Shown here piece by piece: positions 46,441 through 57,652 of a DNA stretch of 64,000 nucleotides. The position numbers and the translations under genes were made by a program. The notes beneath the pieces are model-generated. The model did not search any database and was not told the origin of the DNA. It saw only the letters and a list, made by a program, of their open reading frames with translations. The DNA comes from Mactra quadrangularis (Eukaryota > Mollusca > Bivalvia > Venerida > Mactridae). The stretch covers positions 39,607,267 to 39,671,266 of the forward strand of contig CM046308.1 of NCBI GenBank assembly GCA_025267735.1. The letters are read 5' to 3'. The first letter of the stretch is position 1. Every line of letters begins with the position of its first letter.

Positions 46441-46708
46441 TAAAGTGATAAGGTAAAACATGAAAACACACATTTTACTGACAATAAACAGGCAGACATA
46501 GGAGGTTTGTGAGTTGATTGAGAAGTTGAATATTCGAATTCTCTATAAGGTCCAAAATTAAAAGTACTGATACAGCCAATCTAGGATGTCATTATTTGCA
46601 ACGGATATGTTAAAAAATCAATACAATTATACATGTATATGAAAATAAAGAAATAGTTTGTTTGTTTAAATTGGTTTTTAACGTCGCATTCAACAAACAT
46701 TTAGGTTA

Positions 46709-47616
46709 TACACTTAACAACTTTTCTAAGTATACAAATTTCCCCTGCGGATAATTTCAACAGTTGTTAAAATATTTAAACGAAATTTTGTGAGTCAACT
46801 ATGGGATACTTTATCTTTCATGCGAGACTAAAAACGTCAATACCCACCTTGTAGTAACCGACTTCCCAGATGTACGTGCATTTCGTGCTTTTTATTAATA
46901 TGGGCCAAACAGTTTACATTTTTACGTTTATTTTGTACATGTTTATATATATATACCGATTTACACTTAGAATGAAACCTAAACTTTCACAAGTCGTAAG
47001 TATGAAACAATTTAGCTTGAAATGAAGAGGCCAGGCTATCGAAATGACACATGCTGGCTCATCAGTACGAAAGGTAAATTAAATTGAATTGCTATCTCAT
47101 GTCTTGCTCGCATCATATTAATCACTGAGACATTCTAAGCATAGCTGCAAAGCAGAAACCTTTAACAATCGTGACAAAATGAAACCATTTTTCAGGCTGT
47201 CCATACTTTTAAGCGTAACCCTTTGACTGTGATGAAACTTTTAAGAAAGTTTGAGCAAACCGGAAGTGTTTAAGACCTGTCAAGCCAGAGAAGACGTCGT
47301 AGGACGACAAGACAGCTAGAATGTGCTATGATAGTGATACCCTAGGGTATCATTCAGAACTACATAATCTCATTGTGAGCAAGGTTTCTTGCAGTTATAC
47401 GTGCTGAAGGTGGTCATACGCGTTATTGATGTGAATTTGTACTTTGTTGGTGCCAATATTTCTTCTGCTTATAAGAAGTCATTTATTTTTCAATTAATTC
47501 TTCGTTTTGCTAATAAATGAAATACTATTTGATGAACATTTTCTACCAATAGCTTACGTATTAACCTAGTTATGACCAAATATATAGGTGTATGGTTAGA
47601 AAAGTTGTTAAGTGTA
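46709..47616 (+). mobile_element. Tc1-like element, 908 bp, internally deleted
   Basis: Perfect 21-bp terminal inverted repeats begin TACACTTAACAACTTTTCTA, flanked by TA target duplications (46707-46708 and 47617-47618). The element is inserted inside an S3 SINE. The size is about half that of an autonomous Tc1 element. It carries the pseudogene described at 47025-47335. Confidence 0.85.
47025..47335 (+). pseudogene. Tc1-like transposase N-terminal remnant
   Basis: The plus strand reads RGQAIEMTHAGSSVRKVN then stop (47025-47100). After about 95 bp of unrelated sequence it reads TVMKLLRKFEQTGSV, stop, DLSSQRRRRRTTRQ (47205-47335). These match the order of the Tc1-family DNA-binding region: a first helix-turn-helix with AGxSxR, then FxxTGSV followed by a basic GRPR-type segment. 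Stops and an internal gap make it dead, and the catalytic DDE domain is absent. Confidence 0.8.
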
Positions 47617-47769
47617 TACTACAACGGCAAGCTCTTTCTACTATAATACCCTACCACGAGACCGACAACTCATGTATAGGGTATGACATCGTACTGCGAT
47701 CGGGCTCGAACCCGTGATCTCCGGATTCGAAGTCAGACATGCTAACCAATACGCCACGGCCGCGGCTAA

Positions 47770-48990
47770 ATAAAGATATAGAATGAAGGAACACATTTAG
47801 TGGTTCAAGTACTTGGAGAAATATATATTATTCTTGTTGGGTTTATATCCATGTTTTGTACAAATATTGTTCTACACGATCACAAGTTACTGCTGGTTCT
47901 TGTGACACTATGACCATGAAATATGCCATAAAATACCCATTTTTAAAACGCTGGATGAACAATCTTTCATTTGGTATATAATACTGTTACAAGTTCGTGT
48001 AAACATATAACACTGGGTGAGTTTTATCACGAACATATTTTTCAATTTTCTTTTGAATTCTCTACATGGAAGACTGATTCAAACGTACAGATAGGACCTA
48101 TCTCTGATGACATATTTGCAACGCATTAAAATTTTGTAACAATATCATCGGCATTAAATGTATATACAATGGATAAAAATAACCATATGGAATGAAAAAT
48201 ATGGCTACATTTAGTGATCGAAGTGCTTCAAGAAATATATACAATATTCTTGTTTGGTTTGTACTTTTTTACAAAAAATGTCCTCCACTATCACAAGTTA
48301 GTGCTAGTTCTTGCGACAATATGACCAAAACATATGCCATAAAATACCCCTTTTCTAAAAGCTGAATGATGAAGCTTTCATTTGGTATATTATACTGCTA
48401 CTAGTTCTTGTTTATTTTTGACACTATATTAGTTTTATAACGAACAATTTTTCATTTGAATTTCTACGCGAAGATCCATATAGAACATGCATATAGGGTG
48501 TAACTTTAATGCCAATATTTTCCAACAGTGTTTACACAAATCAATGACAAACATATATCAAAATAAAGATCAAGAATGAAATAACACAGATACAAATAAC
48601 AGTGTAAGTACTTGACTCTTAATAAATATATATATTCTTTTTGGGTTGCTAAAAAATACATGATTTTACAAAAAATGTCCCTCGCAATCAGAGGTTACTG
48701 CTGGTTCTTGTAACGCTATAAATGAAAACTATGCTTTGTAACGGCCATTTTTGTAAAGATGAATATACAAGCTTTCATTTGGTATATAATACTGCTACAA
48801 GCTCATTTAAGTATTTAACACTGGATGAGTTTTATTACAAAGATTTTTTTCAATTTTCATTTGAATTCTTTGAATTCAGAGGACTTTATCGAACATACAG
48901 ACAGGGCCTGTCTATGATGTCTATATTTGCATTGAATATGTAAAAAAACAATGATTTTACATGTATAAATAAAAGTAACGATAACGCATA
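47770..48990. repeat. Imperfect tandem repeat, ~400 bp, three copies
   Basis: Landmarks 'tagaatga', 'agtacttg...aaatatata', 'attctt.ttgggtt', 'tcacaagtta.tgct.gttcttg', 'ctttcatttggtatat.atactgctac' recur at about 47775, 48187 and 48570 with period 385-415 bp. A partial fourth copy starts near 48985. The open frame at 48722-48943 is part of the repeat. Confidence 0.8.
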
Positions 48991-49119
48991 AAAGAACACG
49001 GCTACAGATAATAATCTGTAATAAAACTTTAAAAAATAATAATCTTGATTATAATATTCGTTGTATAATGGCTGAATAATTCGTCAAACACAAAATTTAT
49101 TTCTTTGTTAAACATTCAT

Positions 49120-49300
49120 TTAAAACCAGAGATTTAGCCTTTCCAGGAGGAATGAAAAGGTTGACTGACCGCCGTAATATGACATATACGGCGTTAAACC
49201 CAACAAAACAAACAAAGTTACTATTATCAAAAACTTAAAAGATATAATAAGAAAAAAAGATAACTATTTCTTACATTTTCTTCCTCGTTTTACGCACTAT
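49120..49300 (+). repeat. S2 SINE 3' fragment and dispersed repeat R1
   Basis: 49120-49214 ('ccagagatttagcctttcca', 'ggttgactgaccgccgtaat', 'cggcgttaaacccaacaaaa') is the S2 3' end. 49215-49300 ('aaaacttaaaagatataataag', 'tcttcctcgttttacgcac') is the R1 repeat also found at 24385-24580 and in the spacers of the 57-60 kb array. Confidence 0.75.
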
Positions 49301-49309
49301 TAACTATTA

Positions 49310-49682
49310 ATGTTTTTACCTAGACAAACATCTTGGCCAAGTTTGATGACAAGTAAAAATGTGAACACTAGTGAGACTTAGATTTTTACCCCAGGTGAAC
49401 CATATTCGAACTTGACCTAGAAACAATTAAAAAACAATCTCTCCGACCAATTTCCAGGAAATTTCGATTAAAACAATAGCCACTACAGTGTTAACAAGGT
49501 TTCTGTTACATAGTTTTTCATCCGAGATGACCCATGTTCGAATTCATCCGAGCAAACACATAGACAAGCACCTTCACATGGTTTGAAAAGAATTAAATTT
49601 AAAATATAACCACTAGAGTGTTTACAAGCAATTGTGGACGGACGACGTACGCGTGACATTCATCTTAGGTGAGCTAAAAAGA
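49310..49682. repeat. Mollusc-type dispersed repeat ending ggtgagctaaaa
   Basis: About three degenerate units of ~128 bp share 'ccacta.agtgtt.acaag', 'ccga..tgacccatgttcgaa' and 'agacaa.ca.cttc.cat.g'. It ends 'gacggacgac...catcttaggtgagctaaaaa', a pattern I recognise from many bivalve genomic repeats. No coding. Confidence 0.6.
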
Positions 49683-51047
49683 ATAATGAAACAAATACAT
49701 CGATTCATTTATTTAACTTAAAACATATTTTATTCTATAAATTGGATTGGATAACAGGCATATAATGCCTATACATATATATCCAGTCAATTAAGGACTA
49801 TGTAATAGTTGAAATTACAGAAAGGTACCTTTAAGTACCGGCCCTCAAAAAGTTGGTTAGGGTGAATGCAGTGCTAAAAATATCATATTGTTTAATTATC
49901 CCTCTTGCCTGAAATCTTTTGGACCAGGCAATGTTATCGTAGGTACTTCACATCACCAGTGAATACAGAAATAAATACGTTATTTTCTGTGCAAGTTTCC
50001 TTTTATTCTAGCAAACAAATTCAGAATTCATATGCAGATATTGAATGCACTAATATTACTCTAGATGCACTGAGATTTACATTTTCTATATCTGTGACTG
50101 AATTTACATATATGAACAAACAAATAAGTGGGCTCTGTAATCAAAATTTGGGCGTCCATTTTGTATTAAAAACTTATTCATTACACATCTTTGCGGAAGT
50201 GAGGAGCTAATCACAAAAACGTGTGTACATACGCGAACTGAACTTCTATCTAAAGATTGCAAGATGTCGATGAAATGTCTTAAGAATGGTTTATTTTTTA
50301 TGAAGTTATTACTATATATGTCTGTAGATTTGATGATTTATTGTTTTAAGGTATTTATTTGACGCCACGTGGAAACCTTTTTGTGCCTAATTACTTTATT
50401 TTGACATCCATCGGTTCCGTCTTAAATTGGTCGATGTTTTGTTAGCAGATGACCATTTATAGCTCGTTTAGGATAACTTGAGACAAACGACTCAGTCTGT
50501 TTACATATTTGGGACTCAGGTATTACTTAAAACAGGGAGGTCAGCTGATTTTGTGTAATGAAAGTATTAAACATGTCCAATGGTTTGCGCCAAGTGTAGG
50601 CTGCATAAAACCTGCTCTGTTCTTTTTTGTGATTTTTGCAATTTCTTGTGGATTGATTAAAGTGATTTTTATCAAAGTGGATTATTAAAGTGTGATTTGT
50701 GCATTAGTGAAATTCAATTTTGGAAATTTAACTTCATTTTGGAGATATTTGATGCTTAAAATTTGAAAATATTACAAAATATTATTACTTAGTGATATAA
50801 AACTATTCAACCATAACATAAAATATACAATCTTATTGTTATAAGACATAATACATTGAATAGCTATAGGGACTTACAGTCACTTTGCTATTGAGAAATA
50901 GAGAAGTGTTTGATTAACAAGGGATTTATAATCTATGTTTATCAACACATTATATTGTATAGCCTATAGGATTTTCAATTCAGTAGTTCATAAATACAAT
51001 AGATTTGAGCTCACCAATTTAACAATTGCAATTTGAGTATAATCATA

Positions 51048-54000
51048 ATGACCATTGACTCTAATTCTATTTTAAAGTATAATCGCACTAATCTGATAAA
51101 TATTGGTCAATCTGCCCGAGGCAAATACAAAGTATCTGAGGTAACTGTAAATAGATTGAAGGACCTAGGTGTGTTAAGTTACAGGACAAAAAGGGGAGGA
51201 AAATTGAAAAGTAAAATCAGTTCAAACAATGGGGTCAATTTAAACAATATAGTACCACTACCACAAGTTATAGAACCAGTTATTTCCCTGAGAGTAGCAG
51301 AAAACACTGATATTGAAAAACTAAAACTGAGGCATAATAATTTAAATAACCTTGTCGAAGTAAATAAAATCTTGACCAATGCTGTTCCTTATCAATCAAG
51401 AACAAAACAACTGAGTGTTTGTAGTATGAACGTTAGATCTGTCAAAAATAAAGCCGAATCCCTGTGTGATTTCATAGTTTCAAACAATTTTGACATTGTC
51501 GCCTTAACAGAAACCTGGCTAACAAGTAACGATGACTCCTGTATAAATGACCTATTGCCTACCGGATACGTTATGAAACAGATTATGAGAAGCAGCTCCC
51601 AACGTGGTGGGGGCGTCGCCTTGATCTATAAGAGCTCAATTACATTGAAAAAGCTGAAATGTAGACAGCTGTCACAGTTTGAACTATTTGACTGTCTTTT
51701 AGACATAGATGGATTCAATCTGTGTCTAGCTATTGTCTATAGGCCACCCCCATCAAAAGCAAACGGTTTAAAAACTTCAAAATTTCTTGAATGTGAATGG
51801 CCTTCTTTCTTGAGTGAATATGCCACAGAAGAAAATGAAATTTTAATTGTTGGTGATTTGAACTTTCATCTTGATACTAGAACAAACAGAGATACTATTA
51901 TTTTCTCCAATATACTGGACTCTTGTGGTATGAAGCAGTGGGTAAATGAACCAACTCATGTGAAGGGTCACACACTTGATGTTGTAATAACACGTGACAA
52001 TTGCTCGATTGTTTCTGATATTGTGGTTACCGACCCTGGACTATGTGATCATCAGGGGAATATGAAACAGGACCATTTTGCTATTACTTTCAACATTGAT
52101 ACAACTAAACCAAAGCCAATAAACAAAACTGTTACATACAGAAAGTTAAGAGCTATTGACATTGGGTTGTTCAAACAAGACTTGATCATCTTCAATAAAA
52201 TAAATTCTCAAAATTTGGATGCTGTAGAACTGCTTGATTTTTATAATAGTGAGCTAACCAAATTAATAGATAAACATGCTCCTTTACACACAAAGACAAT
52301 TACAGTTCGTCCTCAATCTCCATGGTTTAATGAGGAGCTTCATTCTGCTAAACATTTGAAACGTAAATTAGAACGCAAATGGAGGGAAACAAAACTTTTG
52401 ATCCATCATCAGATTTACAGAAATCAATGTGCTGTGTATAACAAACTGCTGATTGAAGCCCGTAAAGACTATTACTCAGACAAAGTTGAAGCTGCTGGCA
52501 GAGATAGCAAAAGTTTATTCAAAATTGTAAATAATTTGTTAAATGGAGAAAAGCGTGGTCCTCTTTTACCATCTGGAACCACACCGAAAGACACTGCTCA
52601 GAATTTTAGCAAGTTTTTCTCATCAAAAATTGAAGGCATAAGAAATGACATTATAAACAGTCAAGCTGATACACCCACTGAATCTGTGACCGAGCAATTC
52701 CAAGGCATTAAACTCAAAAGTCTAGCTTGTGCTTCACAAGAAGAAGTAAAGAAAATCATTGAGAAGTCACCAAATAAATCTTGCGAGTTAGATCCTATTC
52801 CAACATGGCTTCTTAAATCATGTTTACCCGAACTCTTACCTGTAATCACAATTCTAATCAATTCATCACTTAACACTGGGAGTGTACCAAAAGCATTTAA
52901 AAGTGCTATTATTAGACCATTGCTGAAAAAGTCAGATTTGGATTCAAACATACTTAAGAATTACAGACCGGTTTCAAATCTTCCATTTCTGTCAAAGATT
53001 TTAGAAAAAGTTGTCAATGTTAGACTTGAGAACCATCTTAAAGAGAACAATCTGCATGAACCTTATCAATCTGCCTATAGAGAATTTCATTCCACGGAAA
53101 CGGCTCTTCTTAAGGTGCAAAATGACATTCTTCAGTCTTTAGACAATAATTGTGTAACAATATTGGTGTTACTAGACCTATCGGCTGCTTTCGACACCAT
53201 AGACCATCATACATTGTTAAGCAGACTGCATGATCACTATGGTCTTGCTGATGGTGCTCTAAATTGGATAAAGTCATATCTGAGTGATCGATACCAAACA
53301 GTCTGTGTTGGTGGAGAACTTTCTGACCCTGTGCTGATGAAATACAGTGTTCCTCAAGGATCTGTCTTAGGGCCTAAATATTTCACCATGTACACTAAGC
53401 CTGTTGGTGCCATCTGCTTGCAACATGGATTGTTACATCATTTCTATGCTGATGATTCTCAACTATACATATCCTTTAAACCAATTGATAATATTTCAAG
53501 ATCAGAAGCATTAAGTCGTATTGAAAAATGTTTGACTGAAATTATTTCATGGATGAATGCCAACATGCTGAAATTGAATGCAGACAAGACGGAAGTTATG
53601 TTGTTCTCTTCCAAACATAACCGTAAACATGTTGATGACGTGTCCATTAGAGTTGGTGATTCCATCATAAACTCTAAAGACTGTATTAGAAATCTTGGTG
53701 CTTACTTCACACCCCACATGGACATGGAGAAGCATGTCAATATTGTATGCAGATCTTCTTATTATCAGCTAAGAAATATCGGTCGCATAAGAAAGTTTCT
53801 TACTTTGGATGCTACAAGGACGTTAGTAAATTCCCTGGTTACATCAAGATTGGACTACTGCAATGCCCTTCTTGCAAATACTTCAAAGTCAAATCTGAAT
53901 AAACTTCAACGTCTACAAAATACAGCAGCAAGAGTCATTACCAGAACCCGTCGTCATGACCATATAACACCAGTGCTCAAGGAACTTCATTGGCTTCCTG

Positions 54001-54302
54001 TTTGTCAGCGAATCACATACAAGCTCTTGATATATACATATAAAGCACTTAGCAACCAATGTCCCATATATATCCAAGACCTAATACATGTCTATAAACC
54101 CAACAGAGACCTCCGATCTAGCAATTCATTATCTATTACAGTCCCACGGTCTAGGACAATTACTTTTGGTAATCGTAGTTTCAGCCATGCTGCGCCAAAA
54201 TTGTGGAATTCGCTTCCAGACTCTGTCAAGTGTGCCCAGTCTCTAAATACTTTTAAGAGAAAGTTAAAGACTTACCTGTTTGTCAATTACTATGGTCACT
54301 AA
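51048..54302 (+). CDS. LINE ORF2-type protein: endonuclease and reverse transcriptase
   Basis: Intact frame of 1084 codons from the first ATG at 51048; the frame is open from about 51009, but 51033 is only a TTG. Residues 1-120 are basic and have no recognised domain. The apurinic-type endonuclease occupies about 120-350: SMNVRSVKNK, LTETWL (catalytic Glu), GGGVALIY, AIVYRPP, VGDLNFHLD, TLDVVIT and DHFAI (catalytic His). The reverse transcriptase covers about 550-860: KNYRPVSNLPFLSKILEKVV, LLDLSAAFDTIDHH (catalytic Asp), SVPQGSVLGP and FYADDSQLY with the YADD box at about residue 800. The C-terminal part ends with FGNRSFSHAAPKLWNSLP and FKRKLKTYLF, common in this LINE group. It would nick chromosomal DNA and reverse-transcribe its own RNA at the nick. 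No stop or frameshift is present, so it is recent and possibly active. No separate ORF1 was found. Confidence 0.95.
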   Translation: MTIDSNSILKYNRTNLINIGQSARGKYKVSEVTVNRLKDLGVLSYRTKRGGKLKSKISSNNGVNLNNIVPLPQVIEPVISLRVAENTDIEKLKLRHNNLNNLVEVNKILTNAVPYQSRTKQLSVCSMNVRSVKNKAESLCDFIVSNNFDIVALTETWLTSNDDSCINDLLPTGYVMKQIMRSSSQRGGGVALIYKSSITLKKLKCRQLSQFELFDCLLDIDGFNLCLAIVYRPPPSKANGLKTSKFLECEWPSFLSEYATEENEILIVGDLNFHLDTRTNRDTIIFSNILDSCGMKQWVNEPTHVKGHTLDVVITRDNCSIVSDIVVTDPGLCDHQGNMKQDHFAITFNIDTTKPKPINKTVTYRKLRAIDIGLFKQDLIIFNKINSQNLDAVELLDFYNSELTKLIDKHAPLHTKTITVRPQSPWFNEELHSAKHLKRKLERKWRETKLLIHHQIYRNQCAVYNKLLIEARKDYYSDKVEAAGRDSKSLFKIVNNLLNGEKRGPLLPSGTTPKDTAQNFSKFFSSKIEGIRNDIINSQADTPTESVTEQFQGIKLKSLACASQEEVKKIIEKSPNKSCELDPIPTWLLKSCLPELLPVITILINSSLNTGSVPKAFKSAIIRPLLKKSDLDSNILKNYRPVSNLPFLSKILEKVVNVRLENHLKENNLHEPYQSAYREFHSTETALLKVQNDILQSLDNNCVTILVLLDLSAAFDTIDHHTLLSRLHDHYGLADGALNWIKSYLSDRYQTVCVGGELSDPVLMKYSVPQGSVLGPKYFTMYTKPVGAICLQHGLLHHFYADDSQLYISFKPIDNISRSEALSRIEKCLTEIISWMNANMLKLNADKTEVMLFSSKHNRKHVDDVSIRVGDSIINSKDCIRNLGAYFTPHMDMEKHVNIVCRSSYYQLRNIGRIRKFLTLDATRTLVNSLVTSRLDYCNALLANTSKSNLNKLQRLQNTAARVITRTRRHDHITPVLKELHWLPVCQRITYKLLIYTYKALSNQCPIYIQDLIHVYKPNRDLRSSNSLSITVPRSRTITFGNRSFSHAAPKLWNSLPDSVKCAQSLNTFKRKLKTYLFVNYYGH

Positions 54303-54549
54303 ATCAATCACCCTGGGACAAAAAACTTTGGTTTTGGAATATATCAGTATTAATATGAAGCAATCTTAGACTACTTAAAATTGTTCATTAGTACGTCTAA
54401 TAATACTACAGTGAAATTTCTTTTAATCAATAGAAACTATCTGGCTGAATGATCTTAAAATATACCCAAATTACAAACATATAACCCCATAGTTTAAAAA
54501 AGAAATGATAATAATAATTATGCACTAGGTGTATTACAAAATAATATGC

Positions 54550-55560
54550 GACCAAATGATGGATTTTCTGGTGGGATCCTTGGATTCGAATCCAACTTTG
54601 CACCTTGCAATTATGGATTTTACAGGGCAACAAGCCAGTTTCCCCCATTGGCTGGGGGTTGCCTTTCCACTGATTATATACTCATTACCTTTAGGATTAA
54701 TACCTTATTAATCCAATTTAGGCGCTGACACTGATGGATGTTCTGGCAGGATCCTTGGATTAGAATCCGACTTTGCACCTTGCAATTATGGATTTTCTAG
54801 GGCATCTGGCCAGATTCCCCATTGGCTAGGGGTTGCCTTTCCACTGATTATATACTCATTACCTTTAGGATTAATACCTTATCAATCCAATTTAGGCGCT
54901 GACGCTGATGGATGTTCCGGAGGGATCCTTGGATTGGAATCCGACTTTGCACCTTGCAATCATGGATTTTTCAAGGCATCTGGCTGGATTCCCTATTGGT
55001 CGGTGGCTGCCTTCTCTCATACTCTAATCTTAACTATTATCACTTTTACTTTATCACTATAAAATGCATGGTCGGGGGACGTGCGGCACTGATGCTGATG
55101 GATGTTCTGGCAGGATCCTTGGATTGGAATCCGACTTTGCACCTTGCAATTATGGATTTTCTAGGGCATCTGGCCAGATTCCCCATTGGCTAGGGGTTGC
55201 CTTTCCACCGATTATATAGTCATTACATTGAAGATTAAACCTTATCTAACCAATTTAGGCGCTGACGCTGATGGATGTTCCGGAGGGATCCTTGGATTGG
55301 AATCCGACTTTGCACCTTGCAATCATGGATTTTTCAAGGCATCTGGCTGGATTCCCTATTGGTCGGTGGCTGCCTTTTCTCATACTCTAATCATAACTAT
55401 TATCACTTTTACTTTATCACTATACAATGTATGGTTGGGAGACGTGCGGCGCTGATGCTGATGGATGTTTGGGTGGGAGCCTTGGAGAAGAATCCAACTT
55501 TGCACCTTGCAATCATGGATTTTCGGGGCATTTGGCCTGATTCCTCATCGACTACTTAGC
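54550..55560 (+). repeat. Six-unit minisatellite in the LINE 3' UTR, ~175-190 bp
   Basis: 'gatggatgttc.gg.gggatccttgga' starts at about 54558, 54733, 54907, 55097, 55270 and 55459. Each is followed by 'ccgactttgcaccttgcaat.atggatttt'. Two unit types can be told apart by their ends: 'ccattggctaggggttgcct' (units 1, 2, 4) and 'tattggtcggtggctgcctt' (units 3, 5). The sixth unit is diverged. Several overlapping short frames over it are artefacts. Confidence 0.85.
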
Positions 55561-57236
55561 TGCCGTTCTACCAACAATCCATTACCTCTCTTTCACTATT
55601 TTTAAAATTGAAAATTCACTTGTTTTGTTGTTGTTGTTGTTTTTAAACTACTATGAGCACTTTATTGATCACAAATTTTAGTTTATTATTATTTTTCAGT
55701 TTATGTTTTTATATCTTTATCATTTTCGTTTTTGTTTTAGCTCGTTTAACCTAATTATGCATATGATTGTGAAGCGCTTTTGAACATATATTCAATATGA
55801 AAAGAGCGCTATACAAATACGGTATATAATAATAATAATAATAATAATAGTCTTAATGCGTGGAACGTGTGTTCTTGTACTAAATTTAATACATCAAAAC
55901 ACACTGATAATAGTCGATAATTACGTGTACTTAACTTAAATCCACCTGTGTATAAAAATGGTATCGTTGTATTTCGTCTCAAGTTATCCTTAACGAGCTA
56001 TATTGTGTCACACCACCTTGTTTAAATTGGCCGTGTATTGAAAAATCAAGAGTATGGTGGCTCGGTATAGCCCTCGTGCATTTTCTTCGAGAGCTTCTAA
56101 TCTCCGTTTGTGAAATTGTTCGTTGAAGTTTGTGGAACATATTGTATTCTTTAAATGTTTTGTAGTTTATAATGTATTGTTGACAACAAATCATGTGACC
56201 AAAATTTGAGGGCTTCACTACTTGACGTTGACTTAAGTCAGATCGTATTGTAGCAAAGATTTTAAGTTTCGAGTGCGTCTTTGAAATTCTCTCATCGTAA
56301 ACGTAAGTTCAATGTAAGAAAGTTATTTCGGAAATTTCGCTATCTTACGTAAGATTCTTATGAAACAGTTCCAGTTCTTTATCAGCCCTGCGTTCAGTAA
56401 ACATTTAACGTTAGTCAATCACCGTTACCGTTATGAACGGTTAATTGAACGATCCGTTGAAGCGCGAACGTTTAAAGATAGCGGACAAAAGAATCTTTAC
56501 TTCAATTTATTAGAAGAATTTGGAGAGGAGGAATTGTTTTCTTGTTTACTTGTTTTTTGTGTGTAAATTTATTGATCTGAATCAACGGGAGTAACACTGC
56601 CGACTTCGTTGTAATGGCAGTTACTAATTTGCACAATATACTGGAACTATTTTGTTTCTAGTTGTTTCATACTCGCGTTCTATATACTTAAACCGTTTGC
56701 TGTTTGCCTGAAACGTTTTCCGCTAACAGGCCGTTCAATAATGACATTAGTGAATTATACCTATTTTAAGTGTGTACCTTTCATTACCTGTGTCCATTAT
56801 TGGACACCGTACTTTTTGTTTGTACTACTTCTTTGTGTAAAGTTATATTTTGGACATGTTGAAATTTATAAATTTTAATATATAGAGATATTTTATTGAA
56901 CTGATTTCAGACAATGTATGAATTTATTTGTTTTTTTTAACTCTTAGTGCATCTGTACGGGGGTGTACACAATCTGATGATAAGATTTTATTTTAACTTT
57001 TTTCACTGTACTTCATGTAAACTTGCACAAAAGTTTACATGTTTAAACTCACTTTTTTCATAAAAAATAAATATTACTAAACCACTTTTTTGATATTTTT
57101 CTATTAAACTTACTTATTTATTTCATTAGGATTAAAATGAAACTGAAATTTATGAAAATTATTTGTAAATTTCAATTATTGCAACCACACCTATTTTAAA
57201 GTCATGAAGGACATTCGTAAATTACATAGTCCTTAA

Positions 57237-57648
57237 GCAGTGACATGACTCACTATTTTTTAAAAACTTAAACGATACAATAAGAAGTATAAATCAATAA
57301 CTTACCTTATGTCTTCCAGGTTTACGCACTTGTGATATATGGGGAGCTAGACACCGGTATTTATACCTCTCTGATGATGTCATTTGAACTTACCTGCTAA
57401 TTATTAGATATAGATTTTCTAGAAAATGCGATATGGTGTCATCAGTTTTATTTTTAACAATATGATTAAATGTAATTGTTAAATGTTAATCTTATGATAC
57501 CAAACATACGGAGACCATTAAGTGAGATTTTAAAAAACTTTATTTCTTTCAAAATTATTTTGTTTAACAGTAGTAATATTAATTTTAACGTAATGATTAT
57601 TTCGTTCAAAGATAATATTATTTTGTAAAAACGGAACAACTTTAACGT
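57237..57648. repeat. 412-bp spacer 1 between copies A and B
   Basis: It starts 'gcagtgacatgactcacta' and includes the R1-type stretch 'ggtttacgcacttgtgatatatgg', 'accggtatttatacctctctgatgatgtc'. It ends in a stretch derived from repeat X ('gattatttcgttcaaagata', 'aaaacggaacaactttaacg'). It is nearly identical to 59541-59952, differing at a few positions (acggagaccatta versus acgaagaccatca). Confidence 0.85.
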
Positions 57649-57652
57649 TTAA

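Larger units (their letters stand above)
46662..47766 (-). repeat. tRNA-derived SINE, family S3, split by an insertion
   Basis: The left piece (46662-46708: 'ggtttttaacgtcgcattcaacaaacatttaggtta') and right piece (47617-47766: 'acggcaagctctttctactata' to 'cacggccgcggc') together equal the S3 copy at 44331-44555. The minus-strand head includes GGGTTCGAGCCCGATCGCAG, a good B-box. The interrupting element is 46709-47616. Confidence 0.85.
50520..55850 (+). mobile_element. L2/CR1-group non-LTR retrotransposon, apparently full length
   Basis: One long open frame (51048-54302) is followed by a 1.5 kb 3' UTR. The 3' end is a hairpin (agcgcttt...aaaagagcgct, about 55771-55810) and an (AAT)n microsatellite (about 55825-55850), a terminus typical of L2-like LINEs. 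The left limit is uncertain: it lies somewhere between the MITE arm (to about 50490) and 51000. There is no poly(A) tail and no target duplication can be fixed. Confidence 0.75.
50460..56000. mobile_element. TIR element (TA target) carrying a LINE
   Basis: The insertion begins TAGCTCGTTTAGGATAACTT and ends with the inverted copy AAGTTATCCTTAACGAGCTA (about 27 bp with two mismatches when extended to GAGACRAA). TA flanks both ends (50458-50459 and 56001-56002), and the empty site is visible in copies B and C (catttattgtgtcat). The TIR and TA target fit a Tc1/mariner-type MITE of a few hundred bp. The bulk of the 5.5 kb is the LINE nested in it. Confidence 0.8.
49795..57232. mobile_element. TTAA element copy A, interrupted
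   Basis: The ends GGACTATGTAAT...ATTACATAGTCC are inverted repeats flanked by TTAA on both sides (49791-49794 and 57233-57236). Without the 5541-bp insertion at 50460-56000 the copy is about 1.9 kb. TTAA targets are used by piggyBac, Kolobok and Sola3; no transposase of any of them is recognisable, so the element is non-autonomous. Its left flank (ccagtcaa) is unlike that of B and C, whereas its right flank (gcagtgacatgactc) equals that of B. Confidence 0.85.

Noticed and set aside
54912..55559. Overlapping frames of 90 or so codons after the LINE
   Set aside because: They are translations of the 3' UTR minisatellite in two frames.
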